Origin: Chenopodium formosanum
Taxonomy: Eukaryota; Streptophyta; Magnoliopsida; Caryophyllales; Amaranthaceae
Direction: 5' to 3'
Assembly: GCA_024500155.1 (NCBI GenBank)
Contig: CM044857.1
Coordinates: forward strand, 44,783,001-44,847,000
Length of the DNA: 64,000 nucleotides
Of the stretch, positions 1-12,510 are shown piece by piece (positions within the stretch are counted from its first letter, which is position 1; each line of letters opens with the position of its first letter). Both the position numbers and the translations under genes were made by a program. The notes beneath the pieces are model-generated. The model worked only from the letters and a program-made list of their open reading frames with translations. It was not told where the DNA came from and did no database searches.

Positions 1-2056
1 CATCGCATGTTTAATTATTACTCTTAGCTTCAAGGTTCTAAACGCTTTAGGTAACCTTGTTGAATATAACCAATTAAAAGTGTAGATATGCGGTCCTACC
101 CCCACTTCCCCAAGATATATTATGATGCTCTGCTGAGGGCTGACCCATCACAAACGATCAAGGTTTTCGTCGGGTTTTTAATTGGAAAAGCTGCATCAAT
201 ATTACTGGGATCTAGATTTATTATGTTGTGACTAAATAGTGAACTCTAGCGCATCATCACAAAACATCAATAAAATCTAACATGCATAAAATACTGAATG
301 CATAAATAAGACATAGCATGGCCCCTAATCCTAAGAAAACTAATAAAGTAAATGCTCCCACTTGAATCATCATGGATCGCATCCACCTTGCTCCTTTGGG
401 CCTTCACTTCATGGGCTTCTTGGATTAACTTCAACCTGTAATTCTACTCTATTCTATCTACTACTTAAATAAAATAAAATTACAAAATACTCAACGGTCC
501 GCAGACCGTATTTAGATTACAAAAATACATCACGATGCGCAGATCGTATTTTAGAATCTATGGGCCATACTAGTCTATATATAGCAATAAATAATATTAT
601 ATATTATAAAGTGCCATATAATAAATCACTCATCATGCTTTCCTAAACTACAACATCGAATGTCTATAATAAAGGAAACATGGCTATAAATATCTCATAT
701 TTTAATTAATTACTGTAATTAGATAATATCATATATTAATCATGACCAATTATAAAATATCATATATTTTAATTTAGGTATGAGATAGAATCAAATCTTA
801 TTTGAAATTATGGAATATAAATCATATTTATATTCCATGATTATCCTAAATAATTTAGGAATTCTATCCTAATTACTTGCCAATCACAATATTTTAAATC
901 AATTATATCCAAAAATAATTATGGGATAATCACATTATTTAAATCAATTATTATCCTTTTGGAATATGCTCAGAATATCCTAACAAATCTTATCCATAAT
1001 TAACCACTTTAATTTAGGATAATTACCAATTTAACAACTTAAATATGGATAATATCAAATATAACAACTTTTGAATATTTGATTTTATCCTAAAATAAAA
1101 GATTTTATCCAAATAAAACCAATTTTATCTTTTAAAATAAAAGATCATATTTTCAAAATATTTTAACTTATCCAAAATAAAACTGATTTTATCCCAAAAT
1201 AATTCATAATTATCTTGAAATAAATTTTCAAAAAACTGATTTTATTTTTTTTTTTTTGAAAAATCGCCAGCCACCGTGGTGTGGCCAGCCAAAGCCAGCC
1301 ACGGTGGCCGTACACCGCAAGGTGTACGCTGCTGTGCAGCGGCGCAGGGCAGCAGCAGCAGCACCGTGCACCTGCGGTGCGGCACTGCTGTTGCTGCTGT
1401 TCTGATCCTTGCTGCTGCCCCTCCCCGCCCCTCCCTCCGGACCACCAGCAGCGGCACCACCGTGGCAGCGCCACCCAGCCGCGGTGCTGCTGCTGTAATT
1501 TCCCTTTTTTTTTTATTTTCAATTTTAATCAACAACTTTTGTTAAATAAAATTCATGTGGTCCATGATAAATTAAAAAAACATAACTTTTATGCTAATTC
1601 ATCCAATTAAAATTAAATTCATAATCTAATTTTAAAACTAGGGTTCTTCATGAAAATAATCCCCAATTTAATTTAACTTTTAAATTAAATAATTTGATCA
1701 TGAAAAATTCATAATTTGTCATGAAATCAAATAGATTAAAATCATGAAGCATGAAACTATCGAAATTATTCAAAACTAAAACACAAAATCGAAATTTTAG
1801 GGTTTAGGGTTTCGAAATTTTCGAATCTAGGGTTAGGGTTTTCGAATAAATTCGAATAAACTAGGGCAAAATTCGGATCTCTTCATGGCTATTTGAGCAT
1901 AATTAAATCGCATTTAATCGATTCCAAAAGTTTAATCATATTAAATATAATAATTTACCCATAATTAATTATTCTCCCTCCTAATTGAATTAAAATTGTG
2001 GATTATCAAAGAATTATTGGCAATATGCGTAAATGCAATAGGCTAACTGATACCAC
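1..2056 (-). mobile_element. internal leader of a minus-strand LTR retrotransposon
   Basis: This AT-rich non-coding stretch ends on the right at a primer-binding site. The bases at 2045-2055 read, on the minus strand, TGGTATCAGTT, which matches the 3' end complement of initiator tRNA-Met used by plant Copia elements. No gag or pol reading frame is visible, so only the untranslated leader of the element lies in the window and the coding part would be further left. It contains a GC-rich low-complexity block at about 1257-1503 and telomere-like TTTAGGG motifs at about 1796-1835. The Copia assignment rests on the primer-binding site alone. Confidence 0.5.
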
Positions 2057-2836
2057 TGTAGGGTTTTATAGGTACTACGCAGCGGAAATAAACATGAATC
2101 ATATTCATACAGTACCTAATCCAAGGATCTAATGCATAACACATAAAGCACAAATAATCGTACCTTTGAAGCGTGATTCCACGTGCGATCGAGCAAGAAC
2201 AAAGGGAGATAAAGAACCCCAAGCGTGATTCCTCTACTTGGTCCACGGGCACAAGTTAAACCTCCACTAATGCTAGTTAGTCGTGACTGAACGCTTCAAT
2301 CAACCTTCAACGGAGAAGAGAGAGACGAGCTAACCACAAACCACCACGACGAACACCACGAGCCACCATGAGGGGCGCCGCACGTACGGACGTGAAGGGG
2401 AGAGAAGAGGGCCGTGAGTGAGGAGAGTGTTTTAGGGTTTTGGGATTGGTTGCCTTAATGTCAAAATTCACAGTGTGTGAATTATGACTGCTTGCCCAAA
2501 CCCTAGGCATGGATCTTATTTATAGATCACATCTCTAAATAAGAGCCCATGTCAAAAGCCCAAAACCCTTATCCAAAACACACTACTCTAGCCCAATACT
2601 CTACATGGTATGTCATAATCTCATGAGGCCCATTAATGGGCCTCTTACTTGTTTAACCCAATACCCTTGTTGTGTGACCTCATAGGATCCATTCTATAAG
2701 GCTTTAGGCTATTCAACTAACCCAAAGATCAATGATCATATCTAGCACCAGATATTGACGACCCTATAGAATGAACTTATTATCTCCATAATAGTGATCC
2801 TTGATATATCTAGTAATTGCACTTATCGAAGACACA
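2057..2836 (-). mobile_element. 5' LTR of the minus-strand element
   Basis: The stretch abuts the primer-binding site at 2045-2055. It begins TGTAGGG and ends GACACA on the plus strand, giving the TG...CA ends expected of an LTR in either orientation, with TGT/ACA as the terminal inverted repeat. The partner LTR would lie left of the window, so the pair cannot be compared. The right boundary is inferred from the terminal motif and from the change to different, SIRE-like sequence at 2837. Confidence 0.5.
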
Positions 2837-4044
2837 ATTCCTTCAGTAAGTACTTGAAAAGGAAGAAGAATGGTAAAGGACTCAGGGGGAATAAGGCAGG
2901 AACCAAAAAATCAAAATGGTTCAGATCTGGTTGTGGAACTCAAGTGTATGAGTAAGTAATATCTTCATTGATTTAAAAATGTGTTATTCCAGGAAAGTAT
3001 GCAAAATTTGTATAATGACACCCTTTAAAAAAAATAAAAAAAAATAAAAAAAAAATAAAGAAAAGAAAAGAAAAAGAAAAGGGTGATCAAATATTTAATT
3101 TCCTGGATATCTAAAGATGAAGAATATTGACTTTGATGTGGAGTACTCGTATACTTGGTGAGCTAGTGAAGGAACAACGACAAACGTTGAAGGAACTTGG
3201 CTATGATGAAACTGAAATCTATTTAAGTTCTAGTATGCAGAATGTTCCTCAAAGAAGTTGGTGGTAGAAGTAAGGGAATTTGGTTATCAATTGGTAAGAT
3301 GAATATGTGTTGTGTTTAGCATGAGGTTTAAGAGTATGAAATGAAGAACAAATGTGGTGAACCTTATCATCTCAAAAGGTCTAAACGAAGAGCACAAATT
3401 CCATTTCATGTTCCCTCTACTTATTTTGTTCCATATGCTTCTTTATATATCGTTTGAGCTTGCGCTTTCATTTGTCTATTCATGCAGTCCATTCCTAACT
3501 TTTTAGCTCTGATATTTACTTGATTCTTAACCTCTTATTTGTCAAGTTCAATTAAGGGTTTTGAAGTTGGGCCTTTGGATTGTGAGTTAGAAATTAGTGT
3601 GAAAATGGTATTCGTGTTTGAAAAGTGAGTACCTTGAGGCTTTTAGGAACAACAAGTGTTTAACCATTATATATTTACTTATTATATGGTGGTAGGTGTG
3701 ACATATGACTTTAAGTGTGTACAATTTACGAAAAACAAACATGTGGAACAATACCCTTTTTGATAATGACAAAAGGGGGAAGAATATGTATGATGCTTAT
3801 GGTATGCAGTAATTAAGTCTAAAGTTCATACATCATGATCGTTGAAAGTATATATATATATATATATTGATAATGATGTGTATTGCTAAGTTCCTAACTA
3901 TGTTAAGTTCTTATGTATGTTCTTAATGTTCTTAACTTGTTCATATGGTATTTCCTTGAAAAACTAAGGGGGAATAAATGTACAATGATTATCCTTTAAT
4001 ATGTGATAAGCATCATTAGTTTGTCATCATCAAAAGGGGGAAAT
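2837..4044 (+). mobile_element. 3' internal region of a SIRE/Maximus-like Copia element
   Basis: This degenerate sequence precedes a plus-strand polypurine tract at 4032-4043 (AAAAGGGGGAAAT) and an LTR. Further purine-rich motifs of the same kind occur at 3769-3782 and 3966-3974. Phrases such as GATGATGACAAAAGGGGGA are typical of the 3' region of SIRE/Maximus elements. No intact reading frame remains. The left end is cut abruptly at about 2837, where the minus-strand element's LTR begins, consistent with that element having inserted into this one. Confidence 0.5.
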
Positions 4045-6052
4045 TGTTGAGCAATTAGGTTTTGATGATTATAAACTAATGATGATTATCTATCTAACGT
4101 GTATGTTAAGTTGTGCATAGAAAGAGCAAGTTATGTTTGGAACAGGATACAAGGAACCTGAGCAATGACAAGTATATATACAAGGAACTTGAGCAATATA
4201 GGATAAGCAATAGAGGAACAAGAACAATGATAAGTGTTACGGTTGATAAGCATGATGATGGCTAAGGAACCATGAAGGTAACTATGTAAATAGGTGTTTA
4301 CATATGTTAGCTTCACGAGGTAAGTATCCTATACATATATATGTCATGTATGTGTAGAAGTCTTTTAATTTAGTTTAGTTTTCTTTACTGTTTTTATAAA
4401 TGAAAAAACTAACCTTCTGAGTTGCTTTGTTATCCTCAGAAGTTTGCTCAGTTTGTCATCATTAAAAAGGGCCAACTTTTTGACCCTTATGAGGTTTTGA
4501 TGATGATGTTAAGAATTGAGCAAACTTCCATTTAATAAGGATTTTCTAGTGTTGTGATGTTTGCAGGTTCAGTAAGCGTTGAGGGCTGAAGTAGGAACTG
4601 AAACAGAGGAACTTTAGAAGATCCATGAGGATACAAGTAAAGTTAGAAGAAGAGTTTCAGAAATGGAACTTCCAGAGGTTTCTTAACAGGAACTTCGAAA
4701 CGGGTTGTAACGACCTGGTTCCGGTGTAATGCTGGGGAAAACCCTAAGATCCAGAATATATCAAGACTACAGGATCTCAGAACAAGAGTTTCAGAGAAGC
4801 AACATGAAGACAGAGAAATAGAAGTATATTGCTCTAGGATTCATGTAAGTATGTTGGACATAAAAGTCGGTCTGGAACAAGTCTTTATAGAACCAAGGTG
4901 AACTCCAAACAGTCAATGAAACTAGAGTAACTGACTTGTCAGGAACTCGGAGACTGTCAGAGTTCAGGAACCTAATAGGAACTTAAGTGTGCACGTTGTT
5001 AAAAGTCGATTTTAATGATATATATATTTACCTTATACGTGCATATCTTTTAGGGATTTGGTTTTACTGAATAAAGATATTTATCTTCTAATAAATCCCT
5101 TTTGGAAAAAGATAAATTTTGTTTAAAAAGTATTTTTAAACTAAAAGATAAGATTGAAATAAAATCTGATTTTATGTTAAGTTTATCTTATTATTATTGG
5201 CAGATTTTATTCTTAACAAAAAGATATATTTTCGGAAAACTTGTTTTTAGAAAATATCTTTTAAACTTATCTTTTCAGAAAATCTATCTTTTTCAAGATG
5301 AAATGAATAATTCGAGTGTACTATAAATATGCTCATATGTATTCATTCAAAGTTGAGGCTGACGAAGTGTAGTGGTCGTGCTTAATGGTTTTATCCTTCA
5401 CCACGAAGCTAAGTCAGTTCTCCTGGTCAAAGTTCCTATCAGGTTTTGGTTACAGTACGTCCAGTGAGTTCCAGACTGGTTTTGAGTGTCCAACATATTA
5501 GTTTTATCTCTTTATTCATAGATATGTATTTAGGGATATTCAATGAGATCTTGTAATGGGAAAAAGGGTTTTGAGTGTTTTGTATTTTGGGGTGAGATTG
5601 TGAATTCTCTTAAATTCACACAAGTGATGAGTTTGAAATCTCATAAAATTCGAGTGGTAGCTGTGAGTGCACAGTGAGTGAAAGGAACCTGAGAAGTGTC
5701 TTGGGTCACCTAGGAAGTGTCCTGGGTAAGGGGAGAAAAAGGGTCCTAAGAAGTGTCTTAGGTCTGGTAGGAAGTGTCCTATCATAGAGTCAAGTGTCCG
5801 TGGTGGAACTTGCAAAGCAAAGGTCTGTGTAATAGGTTGTACTAGGAGAGTTGCCTATTATAGTGGAATTTGTTTATAAGTCCCAATAGGGCCGAGGTTT
5901 TACTTCCAGTTAGGCACTGGATGGTTTCCTCGTAAAACTTGCTGTGTGCTTTAAGTTCCTTTACGTTTTAATTGTTTATTTCCGCTTAAGTTCCGCGATT
6001 GGAACCTACTACCATTCACCCCCCCTCTTGTAGTAGTTCATCTAAACTAACA
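4045..6052 (+). mobile_element. 3' LTR of the SIRE/Maximus-like Copia element (about 2 kb)
   Basis: It starts TGTTGA directly after the polypurine tract and ends CTAACA at 6052, giving a TGTTRG-type terminal inverted repeat and TG...CA ends. The C-rich stretch before the end (CACCCCCCCTC, 6018-6028) is also usual for this lineage. An LTR of about 2 kb is long but known for SIRE/Maximus. The 5' LTR is not in the window, so the target duplication cannot be verified. Confidence 0.6.
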
Positions 6053-6434
6053 GAGGTCTATAAATGTCAATTGTATATGACCCGCTTATTTTCATTTTAT
6101 ATGATGCAGAAAACATTACAAAGGTTCATTGATGCAGATGAGACTTGAAATTCATTACAACTACATAGTTTTACTTTTTCAAAATGCGAATTTTGTTTTC
6201 TTATTCAATTATCAACTTCATGTAGTATTTTCCTCAAAGTCAACTTCATGTAGTAAAATGTTTTAAAAGTTGAACATTAAGGTCTCTTGGATTAGAAAAT
6301 GGACATCTCAATTCAACATTAAGGTCTCTTGGAGTATTAAATAATAAAACAGGACATTATTGTTTTTAAGCACACGTTTTTTTTTAAATTGACCCACCTA
6401 AGATTATAACTTCCACTTCAATTGTTCTCTCATT
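6053..6434. other. intergenic, AT-rich with short local duplications
   Basis: No gene is visible. The phrase CAACTTCATGTAGTA occurs at about 6211 and 6241, and ATTAAGGTCTCTTGGA occurs near 6268 and 6323, so small direct duplications are present. Confidence 0.5.
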
Positions 6435-6677
6435 AGAAGGGGGCCTAGGGCTTACCCTCCTACTATGTACTCCTTCCGTCCTTTAGTATAAAGTTTCTTT
6501 CTAATATTTATTACTCATATAATAAAGAGAAAGAGACTTTCTCTCTTTAGAATGGGGGTCTAGGGCTTACCCTCCTACTATGTACTCCCTCCGTCCCTTA
6601 ATACAAAGCCTCTTTCTAACATTTATTACTCATATAATAAAGAGAAAGAGGCTTTTAATTTAGGGACAGACGGAGCA
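6435..6677. repeat. Stowaway-like MITE and its partial tandem duplicate
   Basis: An element at 6585-6677 has inverted ends: CTCCCTCCGTCCCTTAAT on the left, and ATTTAGGGACAGACGGAG on the right. A TA precedes it, as in Stowaway insertions. The block from about 6435 is a first copy of the same sequence with a period of about 114 bp. It includes the flanking phrase CTAGGGCTTACCCTCCTACTATGTA but lacks the right inverted end. The arrangement is therefore a tandem duplication that took in both MITE and flank. Confidence 0.65.
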
Positions 6678-7238
6678 TTTGATAATTATCAACTTCTATT
6701 TTAATGAGTAATGATATACAATATCATTATGAAAGTAAAAGTATTTTGAATATTCATGAATCTTAAATTATCGCCCCATATGATTTTTTTACTGTCTTTA
6801 ACACAAGTATATTTTTATAAAATCACAAAAAGGTGTTTTGAAAATAATTGAGTGAAATTTCAAGACAACTCTTTAGAAAAAGAGGGCCCTAATATACCGT
6901 ATAAAAGAGGGCCCTAATATTTCATGGTAAATAAGTAAACTTATATCATCAAGACTGAAGACTAGAAATATTTCTGAGCATCTCCTTAAAATATACTTCC
7001 ACCTGCTTTTAAGTCTCCTTAAAACAAAATTACATTACATATCAAAAGTCAAACAAAGTCTAAAAGTTCCTTAATTAGAGTCTAATGCTCTTATGAGAAT
7101 TATTAGAAGTTACTCATACTTGCTGATGGAATTTACATTTTCACCCAGAAAAAAGACAAAAGATAAAAAGGTAATTCAAAAGTAGTTGTTACATATAATA
7201 GTAATGCTTCCAATTTTTCATAGGGCAAAAAGTTAGCC
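6678..7238. other. 3' flank of the SEP-like gene
   Basis: No gene is visible. An 18-bp direct duplication, AAAAGAGGGCCCTAATAT, is present twice at about 6882-6918. The portion next to 7238 should contain the 3' untranslated region of the minus-strand MADS gene. Confidence 0.4.
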
Positions 7239-10200
7239 CTAACTAAAGCATCCACCTTGCATCCATCCTGGTAAGAATCCAGGAACTTGTGCATGTGTTG
7301 TTGCAACACTCATCTGCTCAGTAGTTTCCGGGTTATACCTGCATCCATCCAACCAACCAAAGACGATTAAATTGTAGTCTGTGTCGTGTTGTGCATTGCA
7401 CGGGTTTAAAACTAGTAGTTTAGTTCTGTGCTTACCCTATTTGAAGGGTAGGATTGCAACCAAGGGGCTGGAAATTTAACAGCCCCTGAGATTGAGCGTG
7501 TTGCTGTCCATAGTGAACGTTCTGGTCGGTACCATCCCAAGATTGTCGGTATTGAGCATCCTTAATCGTGATCCGATCAAGCTACCAATAAATTAAATTC
7601 CAAGATGTAATTGAACATCAGACTCATAGGACAATTGTACAAATACATCCTAATTAATTATGCATATGAATGTTGAAGAAGCTATGATTGTTTTGTTACC
7701 TCAGTTTTCAAAGATTTATTAGCTTCCATTAGTGCATGTTCCTGTACACATGACTACCATATTATTTTAATGATATACAATATGATCGGTTTATTTTTTC
7801 ATATTATAAAATAGACACAATTAGTCTTCTAGCATCTATAATGCAAAAAAAATTTGTGAAAATTTTAATCCAACATAAAATAAATATTTTTCAGAAACTG
7901 TAAAATAAGAATAAAAATTACATAAATGAAACAAAAAATTTGTTAATTAAAAAAATGTTAATAATATTATTTTATATCAAAAATAAAGTAATATCAGTAG
8001 GTCATTTAAGAACTACAATATCATTAAAACATTATGGTAGTCATATTTCAAACGACTATTGTAGACTTTTCAATAAAAGTGGCATATAAAACAATTACTA
8101 CGTAGAACAAATATTAACATAAGGTCCTAGATTTTGCAATGTGATAATATATATGAAGTACATACCTTGTGCTGAAGGTCAGTAAGTTGATCCACCATTG
8201 ATTGAGTCTGCATAGATAGCAGCAGTACACACACACACACACATGTTTTTCAAGTTAGACATACTGCTATACATTTCAATGATTCCAATCCAACAAACAG
8301 TACACAAGGTTATTGCAGTTAAAAGTTGAAAAAGATAGTGGTTTCAATCTTATATCGCAAAGTTAATAAAATGAGTAGAAAAGAGATCATGAAATGAATT
8401 ACAAGTACTTGATAAGCAATAAAAATGCAAAAGCATGAATCGGATTAATAATTGTAGAGACGTCCTAAAGTAGTACACGTGACTTAATATTTTTCAACTT
8501 AGCAAGGACTATATAGTATATATGTACGCAATTTCTTAAATGTAGGAAAATGTAAATAAATAACAGTTAACATTCGAATGTAATGAGATGGAGTGCTTGG
8601 TTAATGGTTACTACGTACCTTAGTTGATCTAATCTGCTTCAGAGAAGTCTCGAGTTGCCTCTCCAGTTGATCAAGCTCCTTCACATTCAGAGGTCCCAAG
8701 TCCTCTCCAAGTAAGTTTCTGAATGTATAAAATAATGGAATAATACAACCATAAGTTCATAAAACAAAAATATTACTGGTCTCCAAGTATTACTACATTC
8801 AAAATACTAAACAAATTTGTTTCACAAAAATGAGAGAGAGTACAAATATTTTACCTTTGAGTCCTTTGGAGTGATTCATATCTAGCTTTCAGCTTCAAGT
8901 ACTCCCTGTAGCTGCTCTGTTGAGAACAAAGCAAAATAAAACAAATTACAATAAAATTCCAAACAAATAAAAAGTCCAATAATATCTACACTAATAAATA
9001 TTCTTGCAGAAACTGCCTTATACCCGGCGTAGATACCCTGTAACCCTGAGGTAGTGTGTGATGACATGCTTGCACAAGCAGAAGCACAACCTCAATCGGA
9101 TGCATTCGGGTTGTGCCCAGAGTAAATCCGGCGTATTGGTAGAGTAATCGAGATACAAATAATGACCAAGAAATGGGAAATATTATTACCTCAAGCTCTT
9201 TAGATGGCTTGTTGACTTCTACCCCACCATAGCTGCACTTCTGGTACCTCTCAAGTGTTTTGAGCATACTGCATGCAATTCAAATATTAATTATATAGTA
9301 TGAAGAAGAATGATTATTAGTAATCCGTTGTAGTCTAGTTGGTCAGGATACTCGGCTCTCACCCGAGAGACCCGGGTTCAAGTCCCGGCATCGGAATTTT
9401 TTTTCTTCTTTTTTTTCTCATAATTCCTTTTACCATCTAAATAATTCCAGAAAACTAGTAGTAGTAGTAGTTTATTACTTTATTCTATATTACGAGTATT
9501 ATCTAAAACATATAAATTTTATCTGGTGTTTTCTTCTAAACTATGAACAGTTACTCCTGCGTGGACTGCAAAGTCTTAACTCCTCACTTCACATCCTCTC
9601 TACACAAAGATCTTAGTAGCTAAAAGTTCGAAAATAAACCGAGTTTTTATGTAAAGCAATCTGATGGATGGGAATAAGCTATATATCGAGAGTGCATGAT
9701 GCACATAAAATTTAGTTCAATGAATGGAAATATATATAGTTGTGTTAGGACACATGTATGTGAAAACCTCAAGTTAAGCATACTTTTATCAAGGCTAGGC
9801 ATTCTTTATCTTATGGTGAAGGCTTGAAGGACACAACAATAGCCGAGCTAGATTAATCAAATTAGTGAATAGAGTAAATTAGACAAAGAAGCCAATCGAG
9901 TTCAAATCAATGACTACAACAAACCATTTGTATAGGTGAATTGCATACCACATTACCACATACCTACAACGTTGCCCTTATTAATTACTATATCTTTGTC
10001 ATTAGGTCAATATGAAACCCTCTCTTTTTTCATTAGGAAGCAGTATAATTGTACAAAGGCATGCTTATACAAATTAAAGTGCATCTAAACCCATTGTATG
10101 TGATGCAAAAATAATGTTGGATATTAATGCAAAATTAAGTCCCTAAATAATCACTATATCTTTGACAAGAGAATCAGGACATAAATAACATAACCAATAC

Positions 10201-11902
10201 AACTATTTTAAAAGCACGTTAGTTTTTTCCTCAAAAAAAAAGCACATTCATTTTGTACAAAATTTGAAAATAAGAAAAAGGAATAATGCTGATTTTTTTT
10301 TAAAAATAAATAAGGTCTTAAACATCTTAAAATGAAAAGACAGTTTCGCAAGCATATATGAGTAGTTCTGTAAATGAGTATACCATAGAGAACGTTTTGA
10401 GCAATAAATTAATTTCAAAAATCCATAAAACAAAATAATTAAAAACAGCTTTACTAACTAAAATATATCAAAGTAATTAAATGCAAACAAAACCATATGA
10501 AATTTACAAATCTTTTACTTTCTCCTACCAATTCAAGCCCTTTAAAATAATTTCCCTTTAATTGTAGGCAAATAAACCAATATTAGAAAATTATAATTAC
10601 TCCGTAGGATGATTTTATTTTTTACTGTTAAAACACTACAAGGGTATCATGATAAAGATATAAACCAATTATGGTCAAAATTTTAGGGTTTTCAATTTTT
10701 TTTGCCAAGATCAAATTCACACAATCATGTACAGCTTTTGTTTTTGTTTTTTTTGTTTTTTTTTTTTTAATCACCCTCCCATCTTACATATGTATACTAT
10801 TTTTAGAGAAAATGTTGGCTGAACTTATTGAATACTTGAAAATTTGAAGGTAATGAAAATTTTAAATTATATACTTCGCATAAAAGGGTTTCAGATCTAG
10901 GGAAAAATTCATAAATTTATACTCAAAATTTTAACAAAAAATGAGAAAATAAATTTTAGGTTTTTAATATAAAGAGCTTTGATCGAAAATTAGAGAGGAA
11001 AAAAAAATGTTGCACTTTAAATTGAAATCAAAGCTACGATATAAAATAATTTCTTAAATAAATCAATTTTTTTTTTCTTTTTTCTTTTTTTCTTTTTTGA
11101 GGTGTAATCTTGTAAGACTCAAAATTAACTAAAAACAAAGCTGATCTTGCTATAATTCAACAAAATCATGAGAATTCATGATGAATTTTCAGAAAGTAAG
11201 AGAAAAACACAACAATTAAACATCCAATGGATAAAGAAAAGCACAGGTATTAAACTGATCTTCTAAAGTAACAAAACATCATATCAAATAAAAACAAAGC
11301 TGCAATCCAAAGATCTAAAGTAGATATGGTACTATAACATCTTTAACCTATGAATTTTTACTCTACATCTTTAATTTAAACAATTTTGTAAAAAACAAAA
11401 TTACTATTTTAGAAAAAATAAGCTTACAAAATCATACAAACTAAACCTATGAAATTTTTTATTAAAAAAAATCTGACCAGATCTATTGAAAACAACAAGA
11501 AAGGCTCTAAGTTTTATTTCCATTTTAGGTAAGTAAAACACAAGATGGAAATAAAATATGGAGTAACCCAGATCTCAAAACTTTAACACCAACCCAGAGT
11601 CCGGGCTGTTAAATTCAGGATGGCGTTTAGCTTTTCACTTAATCGTAATCGTGACCAAAACATAAAATTTTAAATTTTTTAAAAAAAAACCCGGAAAGGC
11701 GGTATCGTGATGATCACCTGGGTCCACTGCAGAATTCATAGAGTTTGCCACGGTTGGAGAAGATGATAAGAGCAACTTCAGCATCACAAAGCACAGAAAG
11801 TTCATAAGCTTTCTTCAACAAACCATTTCTTCTCTTTGCAAATGTCACCTGCCTGTTTATTTTGTTCTCTATCCTCTTTAGCTCAACTCTTCCTCTTCCC
11901 AT
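7239..11902 (-). CDS. SEP-like: SEPALLATA-type MIKC MADS-box transcription factor, 8 exons
   Basis: Exons (minus): 11718-11902, 9190-9268, 8855-8916, 8619-8718, 8166-8207, 7700-7741, 7436-7581, 7239-7338; all junctions are GT-AG and the spliced frame encodes 251 residues. The exon sizes 185, 79, 62, 100, 42, 42 bp are those of plant MIKC genes. Residues 1-60 are a complete MADS domain beginning [20 protein letters not shown], and the I region has [15 protein letters not shown]. The K domain (about 90-170) contains [20 protein letters not shown], and the C terminus ends in [10 protein letters not shown], a SEP II-type motif, plus five residues. The ...[10 protein letters not shown] and NVHYGQ...NPTLQIG signatures place it in the SEP1/2/4-FBP9 (LOFSEP) group rather than SEP3. 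Known SEP proteins form the floral quartets that specify floral organs in the nucleus; that role is inferred by family. No break is seen in the coding sequence. The upstream region is a truncated Copia element. Confidence 0.95.
9324..9396 (+). tRNA. tRNA-Glu (anticodon CTC)
   Basis: This is a 72-nt cloverleaf plus discriminator A. The anticodon loop CTCTCAC carries anticodon CTC between paired arms CTCGG and CCGAG. The T arm is CCGGG-TTCAAGT-CCCGG, and both internal Pol III boxes are recognisable. A run of eight T follows directly (from about 9397) as a Pol III terminator. The acceptor stem TCCGTTG pairs with CATCGGA except for one T-T mismatch at position 5:68, where A68 is expected, so function may be reduced. 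It lies inside intron 1 of the SEP-like gene on the opposite strand, 55 bp from exon 2. Confidence 0.85.
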
Positions 11903-11922
11903 TATTTTAATCTTTACTTTTT

Positions 11923-12510
11923 TTACCTCAATATGTTTGTGTTTTCTCTCAACCCTCCCATTTTGTTGTGGAGTTCCGTCACAAGAGGTTTGGAAAAGAA
12001 TTCCTTAGCAACAAAATAATCATGTAAGCAATTAAACTCAGTACCATTATCACTTTGCACAATCTTAATGGTTTGTGAAAATTGTCTATCAACCATTTCA
12101 ACAAAAGCCAAAAACATTCTTAAACCCTCTGTTTTATCAACCAACAAATAAATCCAAATAGCTCTAGAATAATCATCAACTATTGTCAAAAAATAACGAG
12201 CGCCACACGACGAAACATGTCGATATGGACCCCACAAATCACAATGTATTTTCTCAGAAATTCTAAAAGCCCTACTATCACTAAGAGGAAATTTGTCTCT
12301 AGGATGTTTAGCACGCATACATACTTCACACCCCTTATCTAGACAATCTTTATTATTACTAACATGAGGAAGCAACTTAACTACTTTCTCGAAAGGGTGC
12401 CCCATTCGACTATGCCACAACTCCAAATTTGAGGTCGCTTCACCGATGCCAACATGGTGCACCGAATCCGAATTGCTAAAATAGTATAATCCGTCTCTCA
12501 TAGCTCCCAT
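11923..12510 (-). pseudogene. Copia GAG-pre-integrase and integrase fragment, truncated
   Basis: The reading frame carries the GAG-pre-integrase motif ELWHSRMGHP, a zinc-binding HPRDKF region, the integrase core GPYR...IVDDYSR and the downstream DNGTEF motif. A frameshift near 12005 moves the conserved [14 protein letters not shown] segment into another frame. Homology stops after the VERKHKHI region, so the end of integrase, reverse transcriptase, RNase H and the 3' LTR are all missing. The break lies about 20 bp upstream of the SEP-like ATG on the same strand. It is a dead fragment. Confidence 0.9.

Noticed and set aside
1163..1610. Four overlapping ORFs of 89-119 codons on both strands of the GC-rich block
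   Set aside because: They are open only because of composition (CAG/GCC repeats), they overlap on both strands, and they show no recognisable domain.
10205..10255. Possible CCTC-poly(A) micro-insertion with flanking AGCACRTTMRTTTT
   Set aside because: The flanking repeats match at only about 11 of 14 positions in an A/T-rich context, so chance is likely.
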